This document shows positions 1-12,998 of a stretch of DNA of 64,000 nt, one piece after another. The stretch's first letter is position 1, and every line of letters starts with the position of its first letter. Source of the stretch: Siphonodentalium dalli (taxonomy: Eukaryota > Mollusca > Scaphopoda > Gadilida > Siphonodentaliidae); assembly GCA_032622095.1 (NCBI GenBank), contig CP136064.1:132067129-132131128 (forward strand). The letters are read 5' to 3'. Made by a program: the position numbers and the translations under genes. The notes below the pieces were generated by a model that was not told where the DNA came from, ran no database searches, and was given only the letters and a program-made list of their open reading frames with translations.

Positions 1-464
1 AATTAGACAAACATCCAATTTTGGAGGCACATTACTCGAAAAATACACAACGTATCTGGAATATGTTTTCTGTTCTGTAATAATGATTGCGTACTCAACA
101 AAATGGATATATAAATGGAAGGACATGTGAAATGATGTTTTTTTATAAACATACTTGAAAAGCTATAAATTGAGTCTTTTACCAAATTTTACCAAATTTA
201 TTTCACAAAATTTACCAATTTCGCCTTTCTTGATTCTTTTTGATTTTTAGTATGTTGTTTATAATTGGTTAATAGACATAATCCTGCTAAGAAACATTGT
301 GTTCCAATTAGTATGAGGTTTGGCACTTTTTTCTCATTAATGCACTGGACTAATAATATCCATTAGTAAAGTCGCGCGCTACGTTCACACTTGAAGAAAA
401 ATAAATATAATACATTGCAAACTGTTCTGAAACATGTTCCGAAACCATATATCTGAGACTCCAG
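1..464. other. AT-rich flank, no gene seen
   Basis: AT-rich sequence with no convincing ORF, splice-bounded exon or recognisable repeat. It is the left flank of the tandem TIR-element array; the trinucleotide CAG at 462-464 borders the first element. Confidence 0.6.
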
Positions 465-3057
465 GGGTGCTATTCACCAAGCGAGACTATTTTATAAACC
501 AGGTAGTTTATATGGTAGCGGCTGAACGCAAAGGTATCTTTGCTTTAGCGCAAACGACACACGCTGTCGATGGTGTGATTGATCCAATCTATCAGATTTG
601 TCACCTGTCAATTGACGCCGTCTTACGACTAATTCACGAACACTCACCGGCCACAATCGGCATGTATAGCGGTATAATTTTTGGGTATAATTGTGTGGAG
701 ACTCATGCTTGCGTTTATATATCTGCAGAATGAGTTTCAATGATATTAATGAGGTTTTTTTAATTAGCACAGTGTGAAAATGAAGAGCCAAGAAGATAAC
801 GTCTCAGAAGAATTTTGTTTGTGTTTTGGTTCTGCAGTTTGGATATTTCCCTGCTATTTCCAAAGAAATTTCTTTCCATGCATCATTTTTCAGGCGCTGG
901 TGAATGGTGCAGGTTTCTTTGTTAGTTTAATATTTTGATTCTTCTCTCCACAATGGCCCAAAAAAGTGTTACGCTCATCGGCAGTGGTGGGGGGGGGGGG
1001 GGGGGGGTCTGGAAAACAATTGCACATATAGGGCTCAAAAAGGTTTTTTCCGACCCCGAGGAACCCACCACCCCATTTGTGCAAATTTGTTCCTCCAAAT
1101 GTTAGGGACCCACCCCCTTTCTCATGTTTTTATCAAAATTTCAGAGTTTTTTAGCCGTTCTTCAATAACTGTGTTAACTGCGAAAAATAAACTGTATTTC
1201 CAGGTGTTTCCTGGTGTTTCCAGTATCTAACAACAATAATAAAGCATTGTGTAGGTACACTGTGTGTCACAAATTGCCCTAGACCGCATTATAGCCTTAA
1301 TATATCGAGCGTGTTTAGTCTGACAGAGAACACTGGCCAGTGTAAATAGTAGTAAACAGGTCAGGGGTTCTACAATTATTTGTGCATGATCAAAGAACTC
1401 TTTAGTCTTATTTACCAGGGTGAGGAATTGTGTTGGTTAGGTATACACATAGATATATGGTTATTATACCCCCGATATTAGTCGGCGGGTATATAGTTGA
1501 CGTCTCGAGCCGTCCGTGTGTCCGTCCGTACAAACATTTTGCATCATAACTCAAGAGTCGGTTGTCATATTTTGATGCTCTATGACATGTGACGGACCAG
1601 AAATGGGGAACGAATATGCATAATATCACGGATTGTGAGTACCAATGCCTACCAGAGTTATCCATGGGCCCTGTTTATGAAATTAAATCCGTACAAAGTT
1701 TTTGCCATATAAGTTGAAGTGTCGGTTGTCGAATTTTGAAGTGGTTTGGTATGGTGATAGACCTGAATGATACGGGAATGATGTGTGCAGATATTACTGC
1801 ATATCACAGGTTTTGCCTGTCGATGCATACCAGAGCTACCAACTTGGTTCTATCCGTAAACACATTTTGCATTATTATAACTCAACCATTTGTATGTATA
1901 TTTGTGCAGTATAGTCTCAGTCAGATTTTATTCTTGATTTTAGTTTGAACTTTGAAGACATTGAAGAATGTCATTTCTCAAAGCATCTGAATGCATCACA
2001 TTATTTCAGTTCATATATTTGTAAGCGATAACAGTATACAATTAGTATTGTAGTTTAGTCTTGTTGAGCAGTATTTAAGCTTCAAGATGAAGTTCGTCAA
2101 TTCAAGGAGAATAGCGTCACCTTCAGTTGGGATTGTCTGAACAATAAACAGTAACGGCCATTCATTATAACCAATTCAGTTTTATTTGGATAAGTGCTGC
2201 AAATTAACATTACTTGCAATCATTAAAAAGATGAGAAATAACCAGAAGGAATGAAATTGATTGCATGCCAGAACAAGACAGTATTTCAGACATTAGAAAT
2301 TTATGAGACACCCTTTTCAATTTCATGTTATGCAACAATCGGGTCAATGATATCTAGTCATCATTGAGTATGCACCATGTAGTATTTGTGATACAGTTTT
2401 TTTTATTTTATTACTTTTATTCGGGTAATATATGGTATGCTTTAATGAACTCAATCGTGAGTCAACACGCATTAGAGTTGCCAAACATATTTACACTGGG
2501 TAATACATTAATTTTTTTTAATAAATTACGGTTTTCCACTGAGAAGTGGGACGGGATCCTGTGAAATCCAGAATGTTGCTAAATCTGAGGCTAAATAGTC
2601 ACTATAGATGTCCATATAGCCATATGCCAACAAACATGATACTAGCATGCTTACAAACAACATTACATGGTCAGTACTTGTAAATTGTTTGAAAAAAACC
2701 CATTTTGGAAAAAATTATTACAAGCACGATTGTTTCGGCCTCTGGACCACCCACCCACCCCGGCCCTATATACGGATTTGTTTTGTAGACCCCCTCATGT
2801 CGTCGGTGGTATATTTTGCCCCACGTCCTTTTCCTCGGTTGCTCATTGTTGAAATGTGTACAAACGTGTACTGCTACACGCAGCATGTTTATGTGACCGG
2901 TGGTCAATCTATGATTGACGCCAATCACCTTGATTGGATAATCCTATATGGCGCGGCGATGTCTTCCCATCGATATGTCCACCGATAGCTTCGCATTGAG
3001 CGTCGCCTCGTAAAACTACCTGGACTATATTATAAACCCAGCCGGTGAATAGCACCC
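465..3057 (+). mobile_element. TIR element, array copy 1 (subtype A)
   Basis: A ~2.6 kb non-coding unit that starts GGGTGCTATTCACC and ends with its inverse GGTGAATAGCACCC. The inverted similarity continues imperfectly for about 45 bp, both ends reaching a CCAGGTAGTTT-like block. The unit is bordered by CAG on both sides (462-464, 3058-3060), read here as a 3 bp CWG target duplication. Compared with the next copies it lacks about 97 bp near 1177. It contains a long G run (about 988-1006) and a block around 1470-1600 with a GATATTAGTCGG core. No transposase is encoded, so it would depend on an enzyme supplied elsewhere. Superfamily not assigned. Confidence 0.75.
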
Positions 3058-3060
3058 CAG

Positions 3061-5706
3061 GGGTGCTATTCACAAAGCGAGACTATTTTATAAACCAGGT
3101 AGTTTATTCGGTAGTGGCTGAGCGCAAAGGTATCTTTGCTTTAGCGCCAACGACACACGCTGTCGATGATGTGATTGATCCAATCTATCAGATTTGTCAC
3201 CTGTCAATTGACGCCATCTCACGACTAATTCGTGAACACTCACCGTCCACAATCGGCATGTATAACGGTATCATTTTTTTGGGTATAATTGTGTGGAGAC
3301 TTATGCTTGCGTTTATATATCAACAGAATGAGTGTCAATGACATTAATGAGGTTTTTTAATAAGCACAGTGTGGAAATGAAGAGCCAAGAAGATAACGTC
3401 TCAGAAGAATTTTGTTTGTGTTTTGGTTCTGTTTGGATATTTCCCTGCCATTTCCAACGTCATTTCTTTCCATGCATCATTTTTCCGGCGCTGATGAATG
3501 GTGCCGGTTTCTTTGTTCTTTAATATTTTGATACTTGTCTCCACAAATCCCAAAAAAGTTTTACGCTCGTCGACAGTGGTGGGGTGGGGGGGGGGGGGGG
3601 TTTCTGGAAAAAAATGCACATATATGACCCAAAAGGTTTTTTCCGACCCCGAGGAACCCACCACCCCATTTGTGCAAATTTGTTCCTCCAAATGTTGGGG
3701 ACCCACCTCCTTTCTCATGTTTTTTATCAAAATTTCATAGTTTCTTAGCCGTTCTTCAATAACTGTGTTAACTGCCTTTCAATCCCATTCCACTATCCTT
3801 TTCTGGTGCAAACTGTGTAAAATTAAGACTCAAGCAATAACATGCTTAATCGGTAAAGCACAGGTCAGAAAAAAACGAAAAATAAACTGTATTTCCAAGT
3901 GTTTCCAGTATCTAACAACAATAATAAAACATTGTGTATGTACATTGTATGTCACAAATTGCCCTAGACTGCATTATAGCCTTAATATATCGAGCGTGTT
4001 TTGTCTGACAGAGAACACTGGCCAGTGTAAATAGTGGTAAACAGGTCAGGGGTTCTACAATTACTTGTGCATGACCAAAGAACTCTTTAGTCTTATCCAC
4101 CGGGGTGAGGTGAGGAGGGGAATTGTTTTGGTTAGGTTTCCACATAGATATATGGTTATTATACCCCCCCCCGATATTAGTCGGGGGGCATATAGTTGAC
4201 GTCTCGAGCCGTGCGTACGTCCGTACAAACATTTTGCATTATAACTCAAGAGTCGGTTGTCATATTTTGATGCTCTATGGCATGGTGACGGACCAGAAAT
4301 GGGGAACGAATATGCATAATTATTATAACGGGTTGTGAGCACCAATGCCTACCAGAGTTATCCATGGGCCCTGTTTATGAAATTCACTCCGTACAAAGTT
4401 TTTGCAATACATGTATAAGTTGTCGAATTTTGAAGTGGTTTGGTATGGTGACAGACCTGAATGATAGGGGAAGGATGTATGCAGATATTACTGCATATTA
4501 CAGGTTTCGCATGTCGATGCATACCAGAGCCACCACCTGATTCCATCCGTAAACACATTTTGCATTATTATAACTCAACCATGTGTATGTATATTTGTGC
4601 ACTATAGTCTGCAGTATAGTCTCAGTCAGATTTGATTCTTGATTTTAGTTTGAACTTTGAAGACATTGAAGAATGTCATTTCTCAAAGCATCTGAATGCA
4701 TCATATTATTTCAGTTCATCTATTTGTAAGCGATAACAGTATACAATTAGTATTTTAGTTTAGTTTTGTTGAACAGTATTTAAGCTTCAAGACAAAGTTC
4801 GGAAATTCAATGAGAATATAGCGTCACCTTCAGTTGGGATTGTCTGAACAGTAAACAGTAACGGTTATTCACCATAACCAATTCAGTTTTATTTGGATAA
4901 GTGTTGCAAATTAACATTACTTGCAATCATTCAAGATGAGAAATAACCAGAAGGAATGAATTTGATTGCACGCCAGAACAAGACAGTATTTCAGACATTA
5001 GAAATTTATGAGATACCATTTTCAATTTCATGTTATGCAACAATCAGGTTAATGATATCTAATCATCATTGAGTATTCACCATGTAGTATTTGTGATTCA
5101 TTTTTTTTTTTTTTATTACTTTTATTCGGGTAATACAACTGGGTAATATATTAATTTTGTTACTAAATATTTCTTCCGTTGATCAAATGTTCCTGAACGC
5201 TATTACGGTGGTCCACTGTGAAGTGGGACGGGATCCTGTGAAATAGTCACTCTTGCTGCCTATAACCATATACCGACAAACATGGTACTAACATGCTTAC
5301 ACACAACATTACATGACCAGTACTTGTAAATTGTTTGAAAAAAATACCTATTTTGGAAAAACAATTACAAACACGATTGTTTCGGCCTCTGGACCACCCA
5401 CCCACCCCGGCCCTATATACAGAATCTTTTTTGTAGACCCCCGCACTGTCGTAGGTGGTAGATTTTGCCCCACGTCCATTTCTTCGGTCGCTCATTGTTG
5501 AAATTAACAAAACGTGTACTGTTACACGCAGCATGCTGTTTATGTGACCTGTGGTCAATCTATGATTGACGCCAATCACCTTGATTGGATAATCCTATAC
5601 CGCGCGGCGATGTCTTCCCATCGATGTCCACCGATAGCTTCGCATTGAGCGTCGCCTCGTAAAACTACCTGGACTATATTATAAACCCAGCCGGTGAATA
5701 GCACCC
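3061..5706 (+). mobile_element. TIR element, array copy 2 (subtype B)
   Basis: Second head-to-tail unit, 2646 bp, with the same termini as copy 1. It is almost identical over its full length to copy 3; the visible differences are homopolymer lengths and a few substitutions. It differs from copies 1 and 4 at many positions. It is joined to copy 3 through CTG at 5707-5709. Small ORFs inside it are antisense or cross the TIR and show no protein-family resemblance. Confidence 0.8.
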
Positions 5707-5709
5707 CTG

Positions 5710-8358
5710 GGGTGCTATTCACCAAGCGAGACTATTTTATAAACCAGGTAGTTTATTCGGTAGTGGCTGAGCGCAAATGTATCTTTGCTTTAGCGCCAAC
5801 GACACACGCTGTCGATGATGTGATTGATCCAATCTATCAGATTTGTCACCTGTCAATTGACGCCATCTCACGACTAATTCGTGAACACTCACCGTCCACA
5901 ATCGGCATGTATAACGGTATCATTTTTTTGGGTATAATTGTGTGGAGACTTATGCTTGCGTTTATATATCAACAGAATGAGTGTCAATGACATTAATGAG
6001 GTTTTTTAATAAGCACAGTGTGGAAATGAAGAGCCAAGAAGATAACGTCTCAGAAGAATTTTGTTTGTGTTTTGGTTCTGTTTGGATATTTCCCTGCCAT
6101 TTCCAACGTCATTTCTTTCCATGCATCATTTTTCCGGCGCTGATGAATGGTGCCGGTTTCTTTGTTCTTTAATATTTTGATTCTTGTCTCCACAAATCCC
6201 AAAAAAGTTTTACGCTCGTCGACAGTGGTGGGGTGGGGGGGGGGGGGGTTTCTGGAAAAAAATGCACATATATGACCCAAAAGGTTTTTTCCGACCCCGA
6301 GGAACCCACCACCCCATTTGTGCAAATTTGTTCCTCCAAATGTTGGGGACCCACCTCCTTTCTCATGTTTTTTTATCAAAATTTCATAGTTTTTTAGCCG
6401 TTCTTCAATAACTGTGTTAACTGCCTTTCAATCCCATTCCACTATCCTTTTCTGGTGCAAACTGTGTAAAATTAAGACTCAAGCAATAACATGCTTAATC
6501 GGTAAAGCACAGGTCAGAAAAAAACGAAAAATAAACTGTATTTCCAAGTGTTTCCAGTATCTAACAACAATAATAAAACATTGTGTATGTACATTGTATG
6601 TCACAAATTGCCCTAGACTGCATTATAGCCTTAATATATCGAGCGTGTTTTGTCTGACAGAGAACACTGGCCAGTGTAAATAGTGGTAAACAGGTCAGGG
6701 GTTCTACAATTACTTGTGCATGACCAAAGAACTCTTTAGTCTTATCCACCGGGGTGAGGTGAGGAGGGGAATTGTTTTGGTTAGGTTTCCACATAGATAT
6801 ATGGTTATTATACCCCCCCCCCCGATATTAGTCGGGGGGCATATAGTTGACGTCTCGAGCCGTGCGTACGTCCGTACAAACATTTTGCATTATAACTCAA
6901 GAGTCGGTTGTCATATTTTGATGCTCTATGGCATGGTGACGGACCAGAAATGGGGAACGAATATGCATAATTATTATAACGGGTTGTGAGCACCAATGCC
7001 TACCAGAGTTATCCATGGGCCCTGTTTATGAAATTCACTCCGTACAAAGTTTTTGCAATACATGTATAAGTTGTCGAATTTTGAAGTGGTTTGGTATGGT
7101 GACAGACCTGAATGATAGGGGAAGGATGTATGCAGATATTACTGCATATTACAGGTTTCGCATGTCGATGCATACCAGAGCCACCACCTGATTCCATCCG
7201 TAAACACATTTTGCATTATTATAACTCAACCATGTGTATGTATATTTGTGCACTATAGTCTGCAGTATAGTCTCAGTCAGATTTGATTCTTGATTTTAGT
7301 TTGAACTTTGAAGACATTGAAGAATGTCATTTCTCAAAGCATCTGAATGCATCATATTATTTCAGTTCATCTATTTGTAAGCGATAACAGTATACAATTA
7401 GTATTTTAGTTTAGTTTTGTTGAACAGTATTTAAGCTTCAAGACAAAGTTCGGAAATTCAATGAGAATATAGCGTCACCTTCAGTTGGGATTGTCTGAAC
7501 AGTAAACAGTAACGGTTATTCACCATAACCAATTCAGTTTTATTTGGATAAGTGTTGCAAATTAACATTACTTGCAATCATTCAAGATGAGAAATAACCA
7601 GAAGGAATGAATTTGATTGCACGCCAGAACAAGACAGTATTTCAGACATTAGAAATTTATGAGATACCATTTTCAATTTCATGTTATGCAACAATCAGGT
7701 TAATGATATCTAATCATCATTGAGTATTCACCATGTAGTATTTGTGATTCATTTTTTTTTTTTTTTATTACTTTTATTCGGGTAATACAACTGGGTAATA
7801 TATTAATTTTGTTACTAAATATTTCTTCCGTTGATCAAATGTTCCTGAACGCTATTACGGTGGTCCACTGTGAAGTGGGACGGGATCCTGTGAAATAGTC
7901 ACTCTTGCTGCCTATAACCATATACCGACAAACATGGTACTAACATGCTTACACACAACATTACATGGCCAGTACTTGTAAATTGTTTGAAAAAAATACC
8001 TATTTTGGAAAAACAATTACAAACACGATTGTTTCGCCCTCTGGACCACCCACCCACCCCGGCCCTATATACAGAATCTTTTTTGTAGACCCCCGCACTG
8101 TCGTAGGTGGTAGATTTTGCCCCACGTCCATTTCTTCGGTCGCTCATTGTTGAAATTAACAAAACGTGTACTGTTACACGCAGCATGCTGTTTATGTGAC
8201 CTGTGGTCAATCTATGATTGACGCCAATCACCTTGATTGGATAATCCTATACCGCGCGGCGATGTCTTCCCATCGATGTCCACCGATAGCTTCGCATTGA
8301 GCGTCGCCTCGTAAAACTACCTGGACTATATTATAAACCCAGCCGGTGAATAGCACCC
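5710..8358 (+). mobile_element. TIR element, array copy 3 (subtype B)
   Basis: Third unit, 2649 bp, near-identical to copy 2, which points to a recent duplication of a whole unit. It ends at AGCACCC and is followed by CAG at 8359-8361 and then immediately by copy 4. Contents match copy 2: a G-rich run near 6234-6247, the GATATTAGTCGG block near 6820, and a CCACCCACCCACCCC-type tract near 8045. Confidence 0.8.
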
Positions 8359-8399
8359 CAGGGGTGCTATTCACCAAGCGAGACTATTTTATAAACCTG

Positions 8400-10327
8400 G
8401 GGCCTGTTTCATGAAGCAATGTCATAAGATTATCTTAAGATGGACTTAATCTAAGATCTAAGGTGGATCTTATGATGTAACTTTTCCGTTTCAAGAACGC
8501 GTTTCACAAAACAAGATTAAGTCCTACTTAAGTAGTAATTTAAGTTCGCGCGCTTTTAGACTGGCTCTCGACAATTTATTACAGCTATGCACAGAAAATG
8601 TTGGTTCTGTGTGTGTTATATGCCTAGGTACAGTGTCTGGTGACATATACTAGGGCGTGTCTAATAATAATTATGATATTTTAATGCGAGGGCGATAATC
8701 AGTATAATGACTGGTGCATACTTAACTGCACGAGCGCGCTTTTTAACTGTGTTTTCGCGTCAGACCCCATCCACACATAGCTGCATGCTTCCAATGCCTA
8801 TTTTATACAAACGTATCGAGCTCAAATATATTATTTCAGTTATTAAAGGGACTTATAAATCCTAACTCAGAATGTGAACCTTCACACATATAACATGCCA
8901 TTAAGGCGACGCGAGACATATGTTCGCTCCTTTCAATGCGGATATTAGGTTCTAATACATTATACGTCTTTGAAGCATCTATAATACCAGGAAACCGAAT
9001 ATGTCGCCACGACGGCATACACATACAATACACCACAATGGAAGCACTGAGCTAAACGCTCTTTATTGATGGTCAACATTCATGGAATACTAACACAAAA
9101 CGCTCTTTATTGATATTGCTATAATGTGAATAGGACTTCATATCGTGCTCCAAATAGACTTATTTCCAATCTGAGACATACTTGTAGAAGCCATATATAA
9201 ATGATGTTAGTGCCATTTGCTCTGGTTCTGTTGACAAATGTGCTAAACGCCTGTTATAATTCACAAACTGCGTATGAACTTCGAAAGTACGTTACGTTGA
9301 ACGACATTCTGCATATATGTTTTAATAAAAACCAAATCAACGACTTCTAATAAAGAGCGTTTATAATTAACAACACGTGAACAGACGGCCGGTTCACAGG
9401 CCCCTGGGGAAAATTACTAAATACCAATATAGACTATACCACTGGTACAGTCTATATTGGTATTTTAGTAATTCCCCCAGGGGTCTGTGGGCCAGTTCAC
9501 AGTGATATTATATGTTCTTTCGCGGATCCCGGTGTGCCCGCGCGGTCCGTATACTATATACATGCTATATATCTTTTTATTTCATAGTTAATAGATTATG
9601 ATAATATACATAATAATAATAAAATGACACATATTATGTATTATTATCTTGTTGATATATATACGGGGTACATATACAATACATTTTTACAATCAAATTA
9701 TAACATAATAATATAGAAAGGCAAGTAAATAATAATAATAATAGCTGACATATGCATTTATAAAAAAAACTGAGTATAGATCATTCACTATTATCCTCGA
9801 TGTGAAAATGTTCGGACTAATTGTCTCAACATGATTATTGTCTACAGTGCGATTGGGTTATTTGAATCGCAAATGATGTTCAACTCTATGTAAATATATT
9901 ATTTTTGTTACAGCAATTAGAAATGTATATATAGTCCGGTCTTGGTGGTTTACAGTTAGTAGCGGACACCCCGCCAATCTTGCAACCACTGGCCACGTCA
10001 CTGCTATAGCTTACCAGTTGGTTATTAATTACTACCATTTCTGAAACACCCCTCCGTGCTAGCAAGGTGTTATTCAGTTAAATGTGTTTATAATAATATA
10101 TACATGAACTAGATCCCATCCACATTTCGGACCAACTGCGGATCACAACGTAGGTCTTAACTTTAAGATTATCTTATGACACATCACACCAGTCTTAAAG
10201 TTAAGACCAAAGTTAAGACCATCTTAGGTTAAGACTTTGTTCGTGAAACGCACTTATGACTGAAGTTTGAACTTATGACCATCTTAAGTCCCAACTATGT
10301 CATAAGTTGCCTTCATGAAACAGGGCC
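8400..10327. mobile_element. 1.93 kb TIR element nested in copy 4
   Basis: Termini are GGGCCTGTTTCATGAAG on the left and the inverse, reading GGCCCTGTTTCATGAAGG, on the right. Inverted similarity continues as diverged CTTAAG/CATAAG-rich blocks. CTG at 8397-8399 and CAG at 10328-10330 flank it, inside CCTGG/CCAGG; the undisrupted copies read CCAGG here, so the empty site is known. The duplication is either 3 bp CWG or 5 bp CCWGG. No transposase ORF. It contains three copies of the AACGCTCTTTAT motif (near 9053, 9098 and, inverted, 9350) and a 98 bp palindrome. Confidence 0.75.
9394..9491. repeat. 98 bp near-perfect palindrome
   Basis: The arms read CACAGGCCCCTGGGG, then a run into CCAATATAGACTATACC, mirrored on the right by GGTACAGTCTATATTGG and CCCCCAGGGGTCTGTG. 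The loop is only a few bases. It could extrude as a cruciform, or be a small foldback insertion within the 1.93 kb element. No coding content. Confidence 0.8.
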
Positions 10328-12027
10328 CAGGTAGTTTATATGGTAGCGGCTGAACGCAAAGGTATCTTTGCTTTAGCGCAAACGACACACGCTGTCGATG
10401 GTGTGATTGATCCAATCTATCAGATTTGTCACCTATCAATTGACGCCGTCTTACGACTAATTCATGAACACTCACCGGCCACAATCGGCATGTATAGCGG
10501 TATAATTTTTGGGTATAATTGTGTGGAGACTCATGCTTGCGTTTATATATCTGCAGAATGAGTTTCAATGATATTAGTGAGTATTTTTTAATTATCACAG
10601 TGTGAAAATGAAGAGCCAAGAAGATAACGTCTCAGAAGAATTTTGTTTGTGTTTTGGTTCTGTTTGGATATTTCCCTGCTATTTCCAAAGAAATTTCTTT
10701 CCATGCATCATTTTTCCGGCGCTGGTGAATGGTGCCGGTTTCTTTGTTCTTTAATATTTTGATTCTTTTCTCCACAATGCCCAAAAAACTGTTACGCTCG
10801 TCGGCAGTGGGGGGGGGGGGGGGGGGGGGGGGTCTGAAAACAATTACACATATAGGGCCCAAAAAGTTTTTTTCCGACCCCGAGGGACCCACCACCCCAT
10901 TTGTGCAAATTTATTCCTCCAAATGTTAGGGACCCACCCCCTTTATCATGTTTTTATCAAAATTTCAGAGTTTTTTAGCCGTTCTTCAATAACTGTGTTA
11001 ACTGCCTTTCAATCCCATTACACTATCCTCTTTTGGTGCAAAGTGTGTAAAATTAAGACTCAAGCAATAACATCCTTAATCGGTAAAGCAAAGGTCAGAA
11101 AAACGAAAAATAAACTGTATTTCCAGGTGTTTCCCCGTGTTTCCAGTATCTAACAACAATAATAAAGCATTGTGTAGGTACACTGTATGTCACAAATTGT
11201 CCTGGACCGCATTATAGCCTTAATATATATCGAGCGTGTTTAGTCTGACAGAGAACACTGGCCAGTGTAAATAGTGGTAAACAGGTCAGGGGTTCTACAA
11301 TTATTTGTGCATGATCAAAGAACTCTTTAGTCTTATTCACCGGGGTGGGTGAGGAGAGGAATTGTTTTGGTTAGGTATAATACACATAGATATATGGTTA
11401 TTATACCCCCGATATTAGTCGGCGGGTATATAGTTGACGTCTCGAGCCGTCCGTGCGTCCGTCCGTACAAACATTTTGCGTCATAACTCAAGAGTCGGTT
11501 GTCATATTTTGATGCTCTATGACATGTGACGGACCAGAAATGGAGAACGAATATGCATAATATCACGGATTGTGAGTACCAATGCCTACCAGATTTATCC
11601 ATGGGCCCTGTTTATGAAATTCAATCCATACACAGTTTTTGCCATATAAGTTGAAGTGTCGGTTGTCGAATTTTGAAGTGGTTTGGTATGGTGATAGACC
11701 TGAATGATACGGGAAGGATGTGTGCAGATATTACTGCATATCACAGGTTTTGCCTGTCGATGCATACCAGAGCTACCAACTTGGTTCCATCCGTAAACAC
11801 ATTTTGCATTATTATAACTCAACCATTTGTATGTATATTTGTGCACTAGAGTCTGCAGTATAGTCTCAGTCAGATTTTATTCTTAATTTTAGTTTGAACT
11901 TTGAAAACATTGAAGAATGTCATTTCTCAAAGCATCTGAATGCATCACATTATTTCAGTTCATCTATTTGTAAGCGATAACAGTATACAATTAGTATTGT
12001 AGTTTAGTCTTGTTGAGCAGTATTTAA

Positions 12028-12998
12028 GGACTTTGCTAACCCAATTTTCCCCAAATTTAATGGAGTCCAAAACAAAGGTTTATGTTCACTTTTATTAGTA
12101 ACTGCAGTAACCAAACCCATGAATGCAACATTTTAAGAGTATAATTCATGGTAGATTATGTTAGAAATTCAAAATGTGGAATTTATAGAAGTTTTTAAAA
12201 TAAATTTGTTCGAACCCAAAATCAACAAGCACAAAGTCAATATCAAAGAAAAAATATGGCAATATGTACTGAACACTGTGAAGAATGATGAACAATAAAG
12301 ATATACTCACATTTCTTTAGTTTCATTAAGATTTTTGGCTTGGAAGCAGTTGTTTACAGATGGTAGCTTTCATTGCTCAGAAAAGCTATTTGGGAACTGA
12401 ATTTGATGGGTTAAGTTAATGTTCACTCAAGCCAGCTAAGATTATGACCAGCAGGACAGTCCAGGTGCTTGAGCCATGACAAGATTACATCCTGATTCAG
12501 GATGATTGGCGACCTAGTTTCTGGGTTATGGGGTACCCAGAGATTAGGGATTAATCATTACACAGTTCTTTTGTCAAGAGATTCACAACACACCACTGTC
12601 CACACAGTTATTAACACTTAACTGTCACCTCACTTCAAGGGATGTCAGGCAAGTTACTCAAATATTTGTAAACAATTGGTTCTTAGTAATTTTATCAAAG
12701 AATGCTTGATAAATATGAATATTATTTTATTGTTCATCATTCTTCAGAGTGTTCAGTACACATTGCCAAATTTTTTTCTTTGATATGGACTTTGTGTTTG
12801 TTGATTTTGGGTTCGAAAAAATTGATTTTAAAAACCTCTATAAATTTCACATTTAGTATTTCTAACAATATTCCACCATGAATTATACTCTTAAGATGTT
12901 GCATTCATGGGTTTGGTTACTGTGGTTACTAATAAAAGTGAACATAAACCTTTATTTTGACTCCATCAAATTTGGGGAAAATTGGGTTAGCAAAGTCC
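12028..12998. mobile_element. 971 bp MITE with TTAA target duplication
   Basis: Begins GGACTTTGCTAACCC and ends with the inverse, GGGTTAGCAAAGTCC. The inverted arms are about 270 bp each (12028-12300 and 12726-12998) and highly similar. TTAA stands at 12024-12027 and 12999-13002; the other array copies have a single TTAA here, so this is a clean insertion. A TTAA duplication is typical of piggyBac-type transposases, which is the only basis for that assignment. No ORF of note in the ~425 bp centre. Confidence 0.85.

Noticed and set aside
434..733. 99-codon plus-strand frame repeated in all four array copies
   Set aside because: It crosses the element TIR, exists because the repeat is copied, has an antisense frame of equal length and resembles no family.
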